Shown one piece after another: positions 1 through 6,341 of a stretch of DNA of 7,763 nt. The notes below the pieces were generated by a model, which had not been told where the DNA came from, did no database searches, and saw nothing but the letters and a program-made list of their open reading frames with translations. Source of the DNA: an uncultured Clostridia bacterium (GTDB lineage: Bacteria; Bacillota_A; Clostridia; Oscillospirales; Oscillospiraceae). The stretch lies in assembly GCA_947307505.1 (NCBI GenBank), contig CAMZJG010000040.1, forward strand, positions 1-7,763, in the 5' to 3' direction. Numbering within the stretch: position 1 is the stretch's first letter; every line of letters begins with the position of its first letter. Both the position numbers and the translations under genes were made by a program.

Positions 1-37
1 GCCGTCCCTATGTGATGGGTTTGTTGTTTTGCCTGTC

Positions 38-1891
38 TCAGGCCGTGGGTTCCAGGTCCAGGGTGATCCGGTCCCCCGCGGGAGGCGTCCAGATGAGACG
101 TACCGCGTCCACGGTATCGAAGTCCCCGGTGAAGCTGCGGTCCAGGGTGAATACCCGCTCTCCGGTCTCCCGGTCGTAGTACCCCCCGGACCCGCCGCCG
201 GAGCTGACCGTGATCTCCTTTCCTCCGGAGAGGACGCAGACCTGGAAGGGTGAGAGCGTCATATCCTCATAGCCGACGGACTCCGTGAGCGGGGAGCCCA
301 CGGCCCAGGCCCGCAGGCGGCCCTCCCCCTCCGCGCCCCGGAGGTACAGGCTCCTGATCTCCAGGCGGTAGACCCCGTTATCTGCGGCATAGTCCGTCTC
401 CGTGGGGGGCGTGTTTTTGAACAGGTTATCCTGCAGCTCCTTCCGGGACTCCGCCTGACGCTCCGGGTCCACCGTCCGCTTCCTGGGCTCCTGGGGGGTG
501 ATCTGGGGCAGCTTCCCCAGTTGCTTCATATCCAGGGGGATGGTCAGGACCGTATCCCCGCTGCGGATGATGAGGGTCTCCGCCTTCTGCGTACACTCTG
601 CCGCGAAGGTCAGGATCCCCTCCGCCGCGCCGCCGTAGCATACCCCCACCGCCACCGGCACGCCCTTGGCGTCCAGGGCCTCAAAGGCAAGGCTTCCGCC
701 CAGGTCCACGGTGATTCCCATGGCGTTTTCCAGGCCTTTGGGCTGCCCCTGGGACTTCAGCTGCAGCTCCGTGGTATACCCGTCTGTCCAGATCCCGTCC
801 AGGGCCAGGGTGAGGTCTGTCCCCTCCGCCTTCAGCTCCGGGTGGACCGGCGTATGGTCCCCATACAGCCATTCCCTTGCCGCCTCCAGAGGGGAGAGCT
901 CCGCGTCCGTTACCAGGCGCTCACGGGGGATCGGCCTCGTCTCTGCCGGATACTCTGCCCCGTCCAGGCGCAGGGCCCGCACCTCCCGGATGTCTGTGGG
1001 CTCGCTGAACACGATGGACAGGTTCCAAATCCCCTGACCAGTCCCCGCGGTCTGGACGACCGCCCGGGTGGTCAGGCCGGTCATGTCCTTCTCCTCCCCG
1101 TTCCGGTACAGGAGCTGCAGACTCCCCTGCCACTGCTGATAAATGACAGGTTCTTCCGGTTCAGGGGCGTTCTCCTCCGTCATCCCGGCGATATTCTTCA
1201 GGAAGTTTGCCCGGAGGCCAAAGGGAGAAAGGACCATATCCGTATAGATGTATTCCGTGTCCGCGTCCCCCTGCCGCCGGGCCAGCTTCGTCAGCGCGGG
1301 CTTCAGTTCCGCCTCCGCCTCCAGGTAGCCCGGCGAGAATTGTTCCCCGGTCTCCCGGTTCTTCAGGCCGAACAGGCGGACGGAGATGCGGCCCCGGCTG
1401 GTGGGTCCGTTGTTGGCCCAGACGTAGGTACGCCGGGCGGGATCCGTTTCCCCCATATCCAGCTCTTCGCCGCCGCTGGCGCCGAGTCTCACGGGATGGC
1501 CCTCCTTTGTCTTGGCCCGGATAATGTCGTCCGGGATCCACCCTTCCATACTGCCTCCGTCCAGCCGCTCCACGCTGTACACCAGGATGATGGTATACCC
1601 GTCCGTCACCGCCTCATGGAGGGTGAGGCGCAGGCTGTCGTTCTCCGTGGTTACCGCAATATGGTTCACATACTCTTCAATGGTTTCAAATTCCTCCGGG
1701 AACAACCGCTCCAGGAAGCCCGTCTCCCTGGCCGCCACTCCCAGCAGGGCCAGGAGGGCCAGCACCGCCGCCAGGATCAGGGCGGTGCGAAGGGGGCGGC
1801 TGAGCTTCTTCTTCGCTGCCGGGGTCAGGACGGGCTCAATGAGCGTCTCCTCCGTCCGGCCCACGGACTCCATCAGTTCCATTGCCGTCAT
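38..1891 (-). CDS. Membrane-anchored DUF4179-like protein, probable anti-sigma factor
   Basis: The 617-residue protein probably holds the sigma factor encoded just upstream at the membrane and responds to an outside signal. That role is inferred from gene order and architecture. A short cytoplasmic segment (residues 1-34, ending in a Lys/Arg-rich stretch) precedes one hydrophobic helix (about 35-54) and then about 560 residues predicted to lie outside the cell. The N-terminal segment has no His or Cys, so it is not a zinc-type (ZAS) anti-sigma domain. The start of the ectodomain, with LTLHEAVTDGYT near residue 89, resembles DUF4179-type proteins. A similar TDGYT stretch recurs at 369-373, and LSPF occurs at 221-224 and 546-549, suggesting duplicated beta-rich modules. 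The ATG overlaps the sigma factor stop (ATGA), and AAGGAGG lies 10 bases upstream; a second Met at residue 4 is also possible. No clear terminator is visible in bases 1-37. Confidence 0.8.
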   Translation of the reverse strand: MTAMELMESVGRTEETLIEPVLTPAAKKKLSRPLRTALILAAVLALLALLGVAARETGFLERLFPEEFETIEEYVNHIAVTTENDSLRLTLHEAVTDGYTIILVYSVERLDGGSMEGWIPDDIIRAKTKEGHPVRLGASGGEELDMGETDPARRTYVWANNGPTSRGRISVRLFGLKNRETGEQFSPGYLEAEAELKPALTKLARRQGDADTEYIYTDMVLSPFGLRANFLKNIAGMTEENAPEPEEPVIYQQWQGSLQLLYRNGEEKDMTGLTTRAVVQTAGTGQGIWNLSIVFSEPTDIREVRALRLDGAEYPAETRPIPRERLVTDAELSPLEAAREWLYGDHTPVHPELKAEGTDLTLALDGIWTDGYTTELQLKSQGQPKGLENAMGITVDLGGSLAFEALDAKGVPVAVGVCYGGAAEGILTFAAECTQKAETLIIRSGDTVLTIPLDMKQLGKLPQITPQEPRKRTVDPERQAESRKELQDNLFKNTPPTETDYAADNGVYRLEIRSLYLRGAEGEGRLRAWAVGSPLTESVGYEDMTLSPFQVCVLSGGKEITVSSGGGSGGYYDRETGERVFTLDRSFTGDFDTVDAVRLIWTPPAGDRITLDLEPTA

Positions 1892-2445
1892 AAGTCGATC
1901 CCCTCCTTCTGCAGATGATCCCGCAGGCTTTCCCGAAGCTTACCCAATTTTCTGTGTACCGCGCTCACGGAAAGCCCGGTCTGTTTTGCCAAAGACTCCA
2001 GGGTCTCCACGCCCCAGTACCGCCGCAGGAACAGCTCCCGGTCCCGGTCCGGCAGGCTCCGGAGAAAGGCATTCATCGCCCGGTCCAGCTCCCGGGACTG
2101 CACCTCATCCTCCAGGCTTTTCCCGGAGACGATCTCCCCCAGCTCCTCCAGAGCCAGGGCGGTCTCGCCGCCGTACCGCTTTCCCGCGTGATCCCGGCGC
2201 CATCGGTCCAGGGCCAGATTCCGGGTGATCTTCCCCAGGAAGGCCCCCAGACGGGAGGGGCGCTGGGGCGGCATGGTGTTCCAGGCCCGGAGCCAGGTAT
2301 CCGAAACGCACTCCTCCCCGTCCTCCGGGATCTCCAGGATCCGCAGGGCCACGCTTCGGCACAGGGAGCCGTATTTCCGGTCCGATTCATCGATGGCCCG
2401 CTCATTCCGGTCCCAATAGAGCTGTACGATCTCGGTATCTTCCAT
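1888..2445 (-). CDS. RNA polymerase sigma-70 family factor (ECF-like)
   Basis: This 185-residue protein has the two-domain layout of an extracytoplasmic-function-type sigma factor. Region 2 covers about residues 3-84, with the D-W-R/K-A-W-type segment DTWLRAWN at 49-56 and ITRNLALDRWRR at 73-84, which fit regions 2.2-2.4 that bind core and the -10 element. Region 4 covers about 122-178, with LPDRDRELFLRRYWG and a helix-turn-helix (about 147-170) that would read the -35 element. An acidic/glycine linker (about 90-118) joins them. A GTG at 2463 would extend the frame by six codons, but AAAGGAGG at 2453-2460 lies inside that extension, 7 bases before the ATG at 2445, so 2445 is chosen. The next gene overlaps by four bases, which implies translational coupling with the presumed anti-sigma factor. 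The regulon is unknown. Confidence 0.93.
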   Translation of the reverse strand: MEDTEIVQLYWDRNERAIDESDRKYGSLCRSVALRILEIPEDGEECVSDTWLRAWNTMPPQRPSRLGAFLGKITRNLALDRWRRDHAGKRYGGETALALEELGEIVSGKSLEDEVQSRELDRAMNAFLRSLPDRDRELFLRRYWGVETLESLAKQTGLSVSAVHRKLGKLRESLRDHLQKEGIDL

Positions 2446-2452
2446 GGCCGCG

Positions 2453-2460
2453 CCTCCTTT
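2453..2460 (-). promoter_or_regulatory. Ribosome binding site that decides the sigma factor start
   Basis: AAAGGAGG on the minus strand ends 7 bases before the ATG at 2445. It lies within the codons that would follow a GTG start at 2463, which argues against that longer start. Confidence 0.85.
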
Positions 2461-2470
2461 CACCCATTAA

Positions 2471-2494
2471 GACGGGATCCTGCGGGGTTTTTTC
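2471..2494 (-). promoter_or_regulatory. Possible ECF-type autoregulated promoter of the sigma/anti-sigma operon
   Basis: On the minus strand GAAA (2494-2491) is followed after 16 bases by CGTC (2474-2471), close to the GAAAC/CGTC pattern of Bacillus ECF sigma promoters. However, the base after GAAA is A rather than C, and the effective spacing is one base short. It would give a leader of about 20 bases containing the ribosome binding site. No good sigma-A promoter is visible in the gap between the upstream terminator and the sigma gene. This is suggestive only. Confidence 0.25.
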
Positions 2495-2521
2495 TGCTTT
2501 TTCGCGGAAAACAAAGCGAAA

Positions 2522-2550
2522 TCGGCGCCGCCTCATTGAGGCAGCGCCGA
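2522..2550 (-). terminator. Intrinsic terminator after the DUF1508 gene
   Basis: An inverted repeat has arms of about 13 bp and a 3-base loop. Its only mismatch on the plus strand becomes a G-U pair in minus-strand RNA, which fits use by the minus-strand gene ending at 2565. A T-rich run follows the stem in that direction. It separates the DUF1508 gene from the sigma factor operon. Confidence 0.8.
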
Positions 2551-2564
2551 AACAGATACCGGAA

Positions 2565-2936
2565 TTACTCCGCTTCCTTCTCCACGGGGGACTCGGGGGC
2601 GTTCTTCCTCACGCTCTCGATGCCGTTGAGGCAGGTGTCCTTGGTCTTGTAGCCCTGGGAGGCCAGGATGATCTCCCCGTTCCGGGCTTTCAGGCGGAAA
2701 CGGAACTTGCCGCCCTTGTCCTCGAAGATCTCGAACTTGGGGTGCTTGACCTTCTCGAAGCCCTCGACGGTCTGGTCCTCCACGCCGCCCGCGCAGCAGC
2801 GGCGGACGCTCTCGATCCCGTCCTTGCAGGAAGTTTCGCTCTTGTACTTTTCGCTGGTGCCGATGACCTGTCCGTTGGTGGCCAGCAGATTGAAGTGGAA
2901 GCCGGCGTCGGACGCCTTGATCACAAACTTGCCCAT
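2565..2936 (-). CDS. DUF1508 / YegP-like (UPF0339) two-repeat protein
   Basis: This small soluble 123-residue protein is built from two copies of the roughly 48-residue DUF1508 (YegP) unit. Repeat 1 spans about residues 1-48 and repeat 2 about 66-112. Each has an alternating F-x-F beta strand (FHFNLLA at 13-19, FRFRLKA at 78-84), an NG turn, a Ser/Tyr stretch, a conserved Cys (37 and 102) and a GIxSVR helix (40-45 and 105-110). A charged linker joins the repeats, and an acidic tail ends the protein. The biochemical function of this family is not established. AAGGAGG lies 7 bases before the ATG. The gene starts 49 bases after the PH-domain gene with no clear promoter of its own, so it may share that transcript. 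Its codons strongly favour AAG for Lys and C-ending forms, which hints at good expression. Confidence 0.92.
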   Translation of the reverse strand: MGKFVIKASDAGFHFNLLATNGQVIGTSEKYKSETSCKDGIESVRRCCAGGVEDQTVEGFEKVKHPKFEIFEDKGGKFRFRLKARNGEIILASQGYKTKDTCLNGIESVRKNAPESPVEKEAE

Positions 2937-2985
2937 GATGTATCCTCCTTATATTTTTCTACAGCGCCTTTACTGTGCATTCGTT

Positions 2986-3489
2986 TCAGCGGCGATCGTC
3001 CGCCGGAAAATCGGGGATGCCGTCCCCATCCAGATCCGGCGGCATGCCGGGTCCGCCGCCCATGGGCCCAGGGTGATCCCCATCCCCGTCCGGAGCCGGA
3101 CGGACGCCGGAGCCGTACAGCTCCCGGCCCTGGATCCCCAGCGTGCTCCTCTGCTTTTCGATGATCGAGGAGAGGAATTTCCGCACCCGCTCGCAATCCT
3201 TGATATTCTTCAGCTCCAGCTTGGGGTTGGAGGAATCGCTGCTCATGAGGGTGATGGTCCCCACGCCCAGAAGCTTCTGCCCCAGGGTACGGGTGGACTT
3301 CACATCCAGCACCCGATACAGCAGAAGCTCGTTGGTCTCGCTGCGAAAAAGGCCGGTCTGCACATAGAGCCGATCCTCGTCCACCCGATAGCGGGTGAAG
3401 GACAAGGGCATACCCATGATGTGCTTCCGGTCGCTCCACAGGATGGGCTTCTCCTGAAGCATTTCCCGATATGCTTTATATTTCGCCAT
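2986..3489 (-). CDS. Bacterial PH-domain protein with Asp/Gly/Pro-rich C-terminal tail
   Basis: The 167-residue protein appears soluble, with no signal peptide or membrane segment. Residues about 20-113 look like a bacterial PH-like domain (bPH type), with strands around YRVDEDRLYVQTGLF (34-48), ELLLYRVLDVKS (54-65), LLGVGTITLMSSD (73-85) and LELKNI (91-96), then a closing helix (98-113). The R-V-L-D-V/I-x-S...LGQKLLGVGTI pattern is typical of the family. Residues 131-167 form a low-complexity tail with DGDGD (134-138) and DLDGDGIPD (152-160), the latter resembling a calcium-binding DxDxDG loop. The ATG at 3489 is chosen because the PH-family N-terminus MAKYKAYRE begins there, GAGAGGG lies 6 bases upstream, and a strong promoter sits just ahead. 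The frame stays open far upstream only as antisense of pepD. The molecular role is unknown. Confidence 0.88.
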   Translation of the reverse strand: MAKYKAYREMLQEKPILWSDRKHIMGMPLSFTRYRVDEDRLYVQTGLFRSETNELLLYRVLDVKSTRTLGQKLLGVGTITLMSSDSSNPKLELKNIKDCERVRKFLSSIIEKQRSTLGIQGRELYGSGVRPAPDGDGDHPGPMGGGPGMPPDLDGDGIPDFPADDRR

Positions 3490-3518
3490 ATGCAGCCCTC
3501 TCTTTTCTGTTTTTATAT

Positions 3519-3548
3519 AGTATATCGCCGACGCGGCGGCCTTGTCAA
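3519..3548 (-). promoter_or_regulatory. Sigma-A promoter for the PH-domain gene
   Basis: On the minus strand a perfect TTGACA (3548-3543) is followed after 18 bases by TATACT (3524-3519). The predicted start near 3512 gives a leader of about 22 bases that ends in the weak GAGAGGG ribosome binding site. It probably also serves the downstream DUF1508 gene. Confidence 0.85.
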
Positions 3549-3583
3549 TCGCAATCTGTTCCTGTCGGTCCCGGCTGATTGAC
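3544..3583. repeat. Inverted repeat GTCAATC/GATTGAC spanning both divergent -35 boxes
   Basis: GTCAATC (3544-3550) and GATTGAC (3577-3583) are perfect 7-bp inverted copies separated by 26 bases. Each contains most of the -35 box of one of the two divergent promoters. This may be a shared operator, or it may simply be two similar promoters in head-to-head arrangement. Confidence 0.6.
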
Positions 3584-3607
3584 TTTCCGCCGGGGAGCGA
3601 ATATAAT
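3579..3607 (+). promoter_or_regulatory. Sigma-A promoter for pepD
   Basis: TTGACT (3579-3584), a 17-base spacer and a perfect TATAAT (3602-3607) make a near-consensus promoter. The start is expected near 3614, giving a leader of about 35 bases before the ATG at 3649. Confidence 0.9.
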
Positions 3608-3637
3608 GGAGAAAATATTACGGTTTCATGTTTATTC

Positions 3638-3643
3638 GGGAGG
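3638..3643 (+). promoter_or_regulatory. Ribosome binding site that decides the pepD start
   Basis: GGGAGG lies 5 bases before the ATG at 3649 and inside the reading frame of an earlier ATG at 3628. That earlier ATG has no comparable site before it, so 3649 is preferred. Confidence 0.8.
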
Positions 3644-3648
3644 TATTT

Positions 3649-5052
3649 ATGTCCGTTCTGGATGCTTCCGTCCCTGTCTTCCGCTTCTTTGAGGAGATCA
3701 GCGCCATCCCCCGCCCCTCCCGGGGAGAGGACGCAATCAACGATTATCTGGAGGCCTTTGCCGCCGCCCGGGGCCTTCCCTGCCGCCGGGACGAATCGAA
3801 GAATCTGCTCATCACCAGGCCCGCCTCCCCGGGACGGGAGAATGAGCCTCCCATCCTGCTCCAGAGCCATTCGGACATGGTCTATCTGGATCCCCCGGCG
3901 CCTCTGAAGCTCCGGGTGGAGGAGGGCTGGGTCAGCGCCGAAGACAGCACCCTGGGCGCGGACGACGGGGCCGGCACGGCCCTGATGCTGGCTCTGCTGG
4001 ACGATCCGGAGCTGTCCCATCCGCCCCTGGAGTGTCTCTTCACCGCCGCCGAAGAGGTGGGGCTGGAGGGAGCCAGGAATCTGCGGAGAGACATGTTCAC
4101 TGCGAAGCGTATGGTGAACCTGGACGGCATGGGGGAAACGGAGACCTGCGTCACCTCCAGCGGCGGCCGCCGGATGATCCTCCATTTTCCCGTATCCTTC
4201 TCCGAATCCCTGCTGCCCTGCTATTTCCTCACCCTGGGCGGCCTTCTGGGCGGCCACTCCGGCGCGGAGATCGGAAAGGGCCGGGCCAATTCCATCCAGA
4301 TGGGCTTCCGCGTCCTGTATCGTCTCCTGGAGCGGGGCGCGGATATCCGCATCGTCCGCATCGCCGCGGGCAGCCGGGAAAACGCCATTCCTTCGGATTT
4401 CCGGGTCTTCTTCGCCTCCTCCGCTCCCCTGAACCTGCTGGAGGCAGCCGCGCGCCAGGTGCTGGAGGAGCAGCGGGCGCTGTACAAAGCCGAGCCGGAT
4501 ATCTACCTGACCCTGGAGGAAACGGAACGGGTGAACGCCGCCATGATCCCGGAGGACAGCGGCGCCCTCATCAGCATGGGCTATCTTCTTCCCACCGGGC
4601 CCCAGGTCCCCTCTCCGGAGCTGGGCATCCCTCTGGTTTCCCTGAACCTGGGCGTCCTGGAGCAGACAGAGACCGAAGTGCAGTTCCGCATGAACATCCG
4701 CAGCCCCCTGCAGGGACAGCGGGACGAGGTCTCCCGGCAGGTGGAGGCCGTCAGCTCCATCTTCGGCGGTTTCCTCTCCCTGGAGTCGGATTACCCCGGC
4801 TGGCCCTATCGGCCGGATTCTCCCCTGCGGGAGACCCTGCGCCGGGTGCTGGCGGAGGAGGGAAAGGAGCTGAAGGAGCTCTCCCTCCACGTGGGTCTGG
4901 AGGCCGGGATCTTCAGCAGCCTCTGCCCGGAGATGGACATCATCACCTACGGTCCCATCGAGGAGGACTGCCACACCCGCCGGGAGCGGATGGACCTGGA
5001 AAGCCTGCGCCGCGGCTACGGCGTCCTGGCCCGGCTCCTGGCCCTGATCTGA
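3649..5052 (+). CDS. pepD: Cytosolic nonspecific dipeptidase (Xaa-His dipeptidase, M20 family)
   Basis: This 467-residue zinc exopeptidase of the PepD branch of peptidase family M20 would cleave dipeptides in the cytoplasm, recycling amino acids from imported or degraded peptides. The di-zinc site can be followed by comparison with Escherichia coli PepD: His74 and Asp76 (SHSDMV), bridging Asp105 (TLGADDGAG), general base Glu135 and ligand Glu136 (AAEEVG), Asp159 (NLDGMGE) and His442 (EEDCHTRRE). The motif GGHSGAEIGKGRANSI (201-216) lies in the lid/dimerisation domain and carries the conserved His203. LHVGLEAGIF and the YGPIEED stretch near the C-terminus are also PepD hallmarks. Length is slightly below the usual 480-490 residues. 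All catalytic residues are present, so the enzyme should be active. It has its own strong promoter and is followed 58 bases later by a URO-D-family gene. Confidence 0.95.
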   Translation: MSVLDASVPVFRFFEEISAIPRPSRGEDAINDYLEAFAAARGLPCRRDESKNLLITRPASPGRENEPPILLQSHSDMVYLDPPAPLKLRVEEGWVSAEDSTLGADDGAGTALMLALLDDPELSHPPLECLFTAAEEVGLEGARNLRRDMFTAKRMVNLDGMGETETCVTSSGGRRMILHFPVSFSESLLPCYFLTLGGLLGGHSGAEIGKGRANSIQMGFRVLYRLLERGADIRIVRIAAGSRENAIPSDFRVFFASSAPLNLLEAAARQVLEEQRALYKAEPDIYLTLEETERVNAAMIPEDSGALISMGYLLPTGPQVPSPELGIPLVSLNLGVLEQTETEVQFRMNIRSPLQGQRDEVSRQVEAVSSIFGGFLSLESDYPGWPYRPDSPLRETLRRVLAEEGKELKELSLHVGLEAGIFSSLCPEMDIITYGPIEEDCHTRRERMDLESLRRGYGVLARLLALI

Positions 5053-5110
5053 ACGATAAGCAAAAAACGAAATATCATGGATTGCGTGCAAGAGGAAAGG
5101 AGACATCATT

Positions 5111-6163
5111 ATGTTCCGCAAGATCCCGTACGTCCCCGCAGAGCTCAAGGTCGTGGACGAGCTGCCCGGCATGTTCGGCCGCCCCGCCACCCCCCTGAGG
5201 AATTTCCCCGTCACCCCCAGAGAAAACATGATGGCCCTGTACTACGAGAAGCATCCCTTCTGGATGCCCGTCTCCAACGAGGGCAAAATGATCGGCTCCG
5301 CCCTGTACAGCGATAACCTGGGCCGGGGTATGGGACACGACAACACCGACAGCTTCGGCATCGAGTGGGAGTACATCGCCACCGTGGGCGGGTCCATCGT
5401 CCGGCCCGGCGAACCCCTGCTGGCAGACGTGAACGAGTGGAAGGAAAAGATCCATTTCCCGGATATCGATACCTGGGACTGGGCCAGCGAAGCGGAAAAG
5501 GTGAAGCTGGACGGCCGCTTCCCCTACCAGATCTCCCTGGTGAACGGCTTCTGGTTCGAGCGGCTCATCTCCTTCATGGACTTCGCTCCCGCCGCCATGG
5601 CCCTGGTGGACGAGGATCAGGAGGAGGCGATCCTGGAGCTCTTCCAGGCCAGCACCGATTTTGCCTGCAAGGTCATCGACAAGCTCTGCGAGAACTACCC
5701 CATGCTGGACGGCTTCAACATCCACGACGACTGGGGCTCCCAGAAGGCCCCCTTCTTCTCCGACGAGATCGCCTACAAGTTCTTCGTCCCCTTCATGAAG
5801 CAGCTCACCGGCCATATCCACAAGTGGGGCCGCTACGCCACCCTCCACTCCTGCGGCCACGGGGAAGACCGGGTCCAGTGCTTCATCGACGGCGGCTTCG
5901 ACGAATGGGATCCCCAGGTCATGAACGACATCCACGCCCTGTACGACCATTACGGGGACAAGATCGTTTTCGGCGTCTGGCCGGACAAGTTCGATCCTGA
6001 GACCGCCACGGAGGAGGAGCAGCGGGAGGCCGCCCGGGCCTTCGTCAAGCAGTTCAACCAGCCGGGCAAGCCCGCCATCCTGGGCCATTACGGCGCCTGG
6101 GCCAACACGCCGGTGTTCCTGGAGGAGGTCTATGTCGCCTCCCGGAAGCTGTACAGCGAATAA
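5111..6163 (+). CDS. Uroporphyrinogen decarboxylase-superfamily (URO-D/methyltransferase-like) protein
   Basis: This complete 350-residue cytosolic protein belongs to the URO-D superfamily, which contains haem-pathway decarboxylases and cobamide-dependent methyltransferases such as MtaA/MtbA. It resembles the divergent clostridial branch: an N-terminal FGIEWEYIATVGGSIVRPG region (82-100), LxDVNEWKEKIHFPDID (104-120), GFNIHDDWGSQKAPFFS (201-217), and HSCGH (246-250) followed by IDGGFDEWDP (259-268). The His246-x-Cys248 pair matches the zinc ligands of the methyltransferases, but no Cys occurs after Cys257, so their usual third ligand is missing or replaced. A role in methyl transfer from a small methylated compound is more likely than haem synthesis, but the substrate is unknown and no corrinoid protein is in view. 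GGAG lies 8 bases before the ATG. Codons are strongly C-ending and AAG-rich, suggesting high expression. A terminator follows. Confidence 0.85.
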   Translation: MFRKIPYVPAELKVVDELPGMFGRPATPLRNFPVTPRENMMALYYEKHPFWMPVSNEGKMIGSALYSDNLGRGMGHDNTDSFGIEWEYIATVGGSIVRPGEPLLADVNEWKEKIHFPDIDTWDWASEAEKVKLDGRFPYQISLVNGFWFERLISFMDFAPAAMALVDEDQEEAILELFQASTDFACKVIDKLCENYPMLDGFNIHDDWGSQKAPFFSDEIAYKFFVPFMKQLTGHIHKWGRYATLHSCGHGEDRVQCFIDGGFDEWDPQVMNDIHALYDHYGDKIVFGVWPDKFDPETATEEEQREAARAFVKQFNQPGKPAILGHYGAWANTPVFLEEVYVASRKLYSE

Positions 6164-6180
6164 GCAGAAAATTCTGTCTG

Positions 6181-6221
6181 CGTCCGTGTTCGGCAAAGCC
6201 GAACACGGACGTTATTTAATT
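6181..6221 (+). terminator. Strong intrinsic terminator after the URO-D-family gene
   Basis: A perfect 14-bp stem (6181-6194 with 6198-6211) closes on an AAA loop and is followed by a T-rich run (TTATTTAATT). It ends the pepD/URO-D transcript 17 bases after the stop codon and insulates the ATPase operon. Confidence 0.95.
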
Positions 6222-6243
6222 GTGCGAAATTACCGGAAAGACA

Positions 6244-6272
6244 TTGCATTCCCAACAAGAATGAGATATAAT
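6244..6272 (+). promoter_or_regulatory. Probable promoter of the V-type ATPase operon
   Basis: A perfect TATAAT (6267-6272) lies 17 bases after TTGCAT (6244-6249), which keeps only the TTG of a -35 consensus. The position between the preceding terminator and the first ATPase gene supports it. The leader would be about 60 bases. Confidence 0.6.
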
Positions 6273-6341
6273 TCATAAACTGGACTTATTTTGTAAAGCA
6301 AAAATCCCAGAATACTCCGAAAATGGGAGGCGATAGGAAAA

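Noticed and set aside
521..1918. A 465-codon plus-strand open frame opposite the anti-sigma gene.
   Set aside because: Its Arg/Gln/Leu/His-rich composition is typical of a shadow frame, it has no recognisable domain, and the minus-strand gene is coupled to a sigma factor.
2500..2521. A TTTCGC/GCGAAA inverted repeat next to the DUF1508 terminator.
   Set aside because: It has only 6 bp with a 10-base loop and lies within the T-rich tail of the stronger hairpin; it is not supported as a separate element.
3628..3648. A longer pepD start at the ATG at 3628.
   Set aside because: The GGGAGG site lies between this ATG and the one at 3649 with suitable spacing only for 3649, and the PepD-like N-terminus begins at MSVLD.
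3490..5229. A minus-strand open frame that continues upstream from the PH-domain gene through the whole of pepD, giving a 747-codon reading.
   Set aside because: It is antisense to a clear PepD with all catalytic residues. Its composition is Gly/Gln/His/Pro-rich as expected of a shadow frame in GC-rich DNA, and a promoter and ribosome binding site place the true start at 3489.
6165..6176. A CAGAA/TTCTG palindrome just after the URO-D-family stop codon.
   Set aside because: It is a short 5-bp stem with a 2-base loop that cannot fold well, and the adjacent perfect 14-bp hairpin explains termination.
5075..6196. A 373-codon minus-strand open frame opposite the URO-D-family gene.
   Set aside because: It lacks family motifs, has shadow-like Val/Gly/Leu composition, and lies opposite a gene with a recognisable family and ribosome binding site. 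It would also read through the terminator hairpin.
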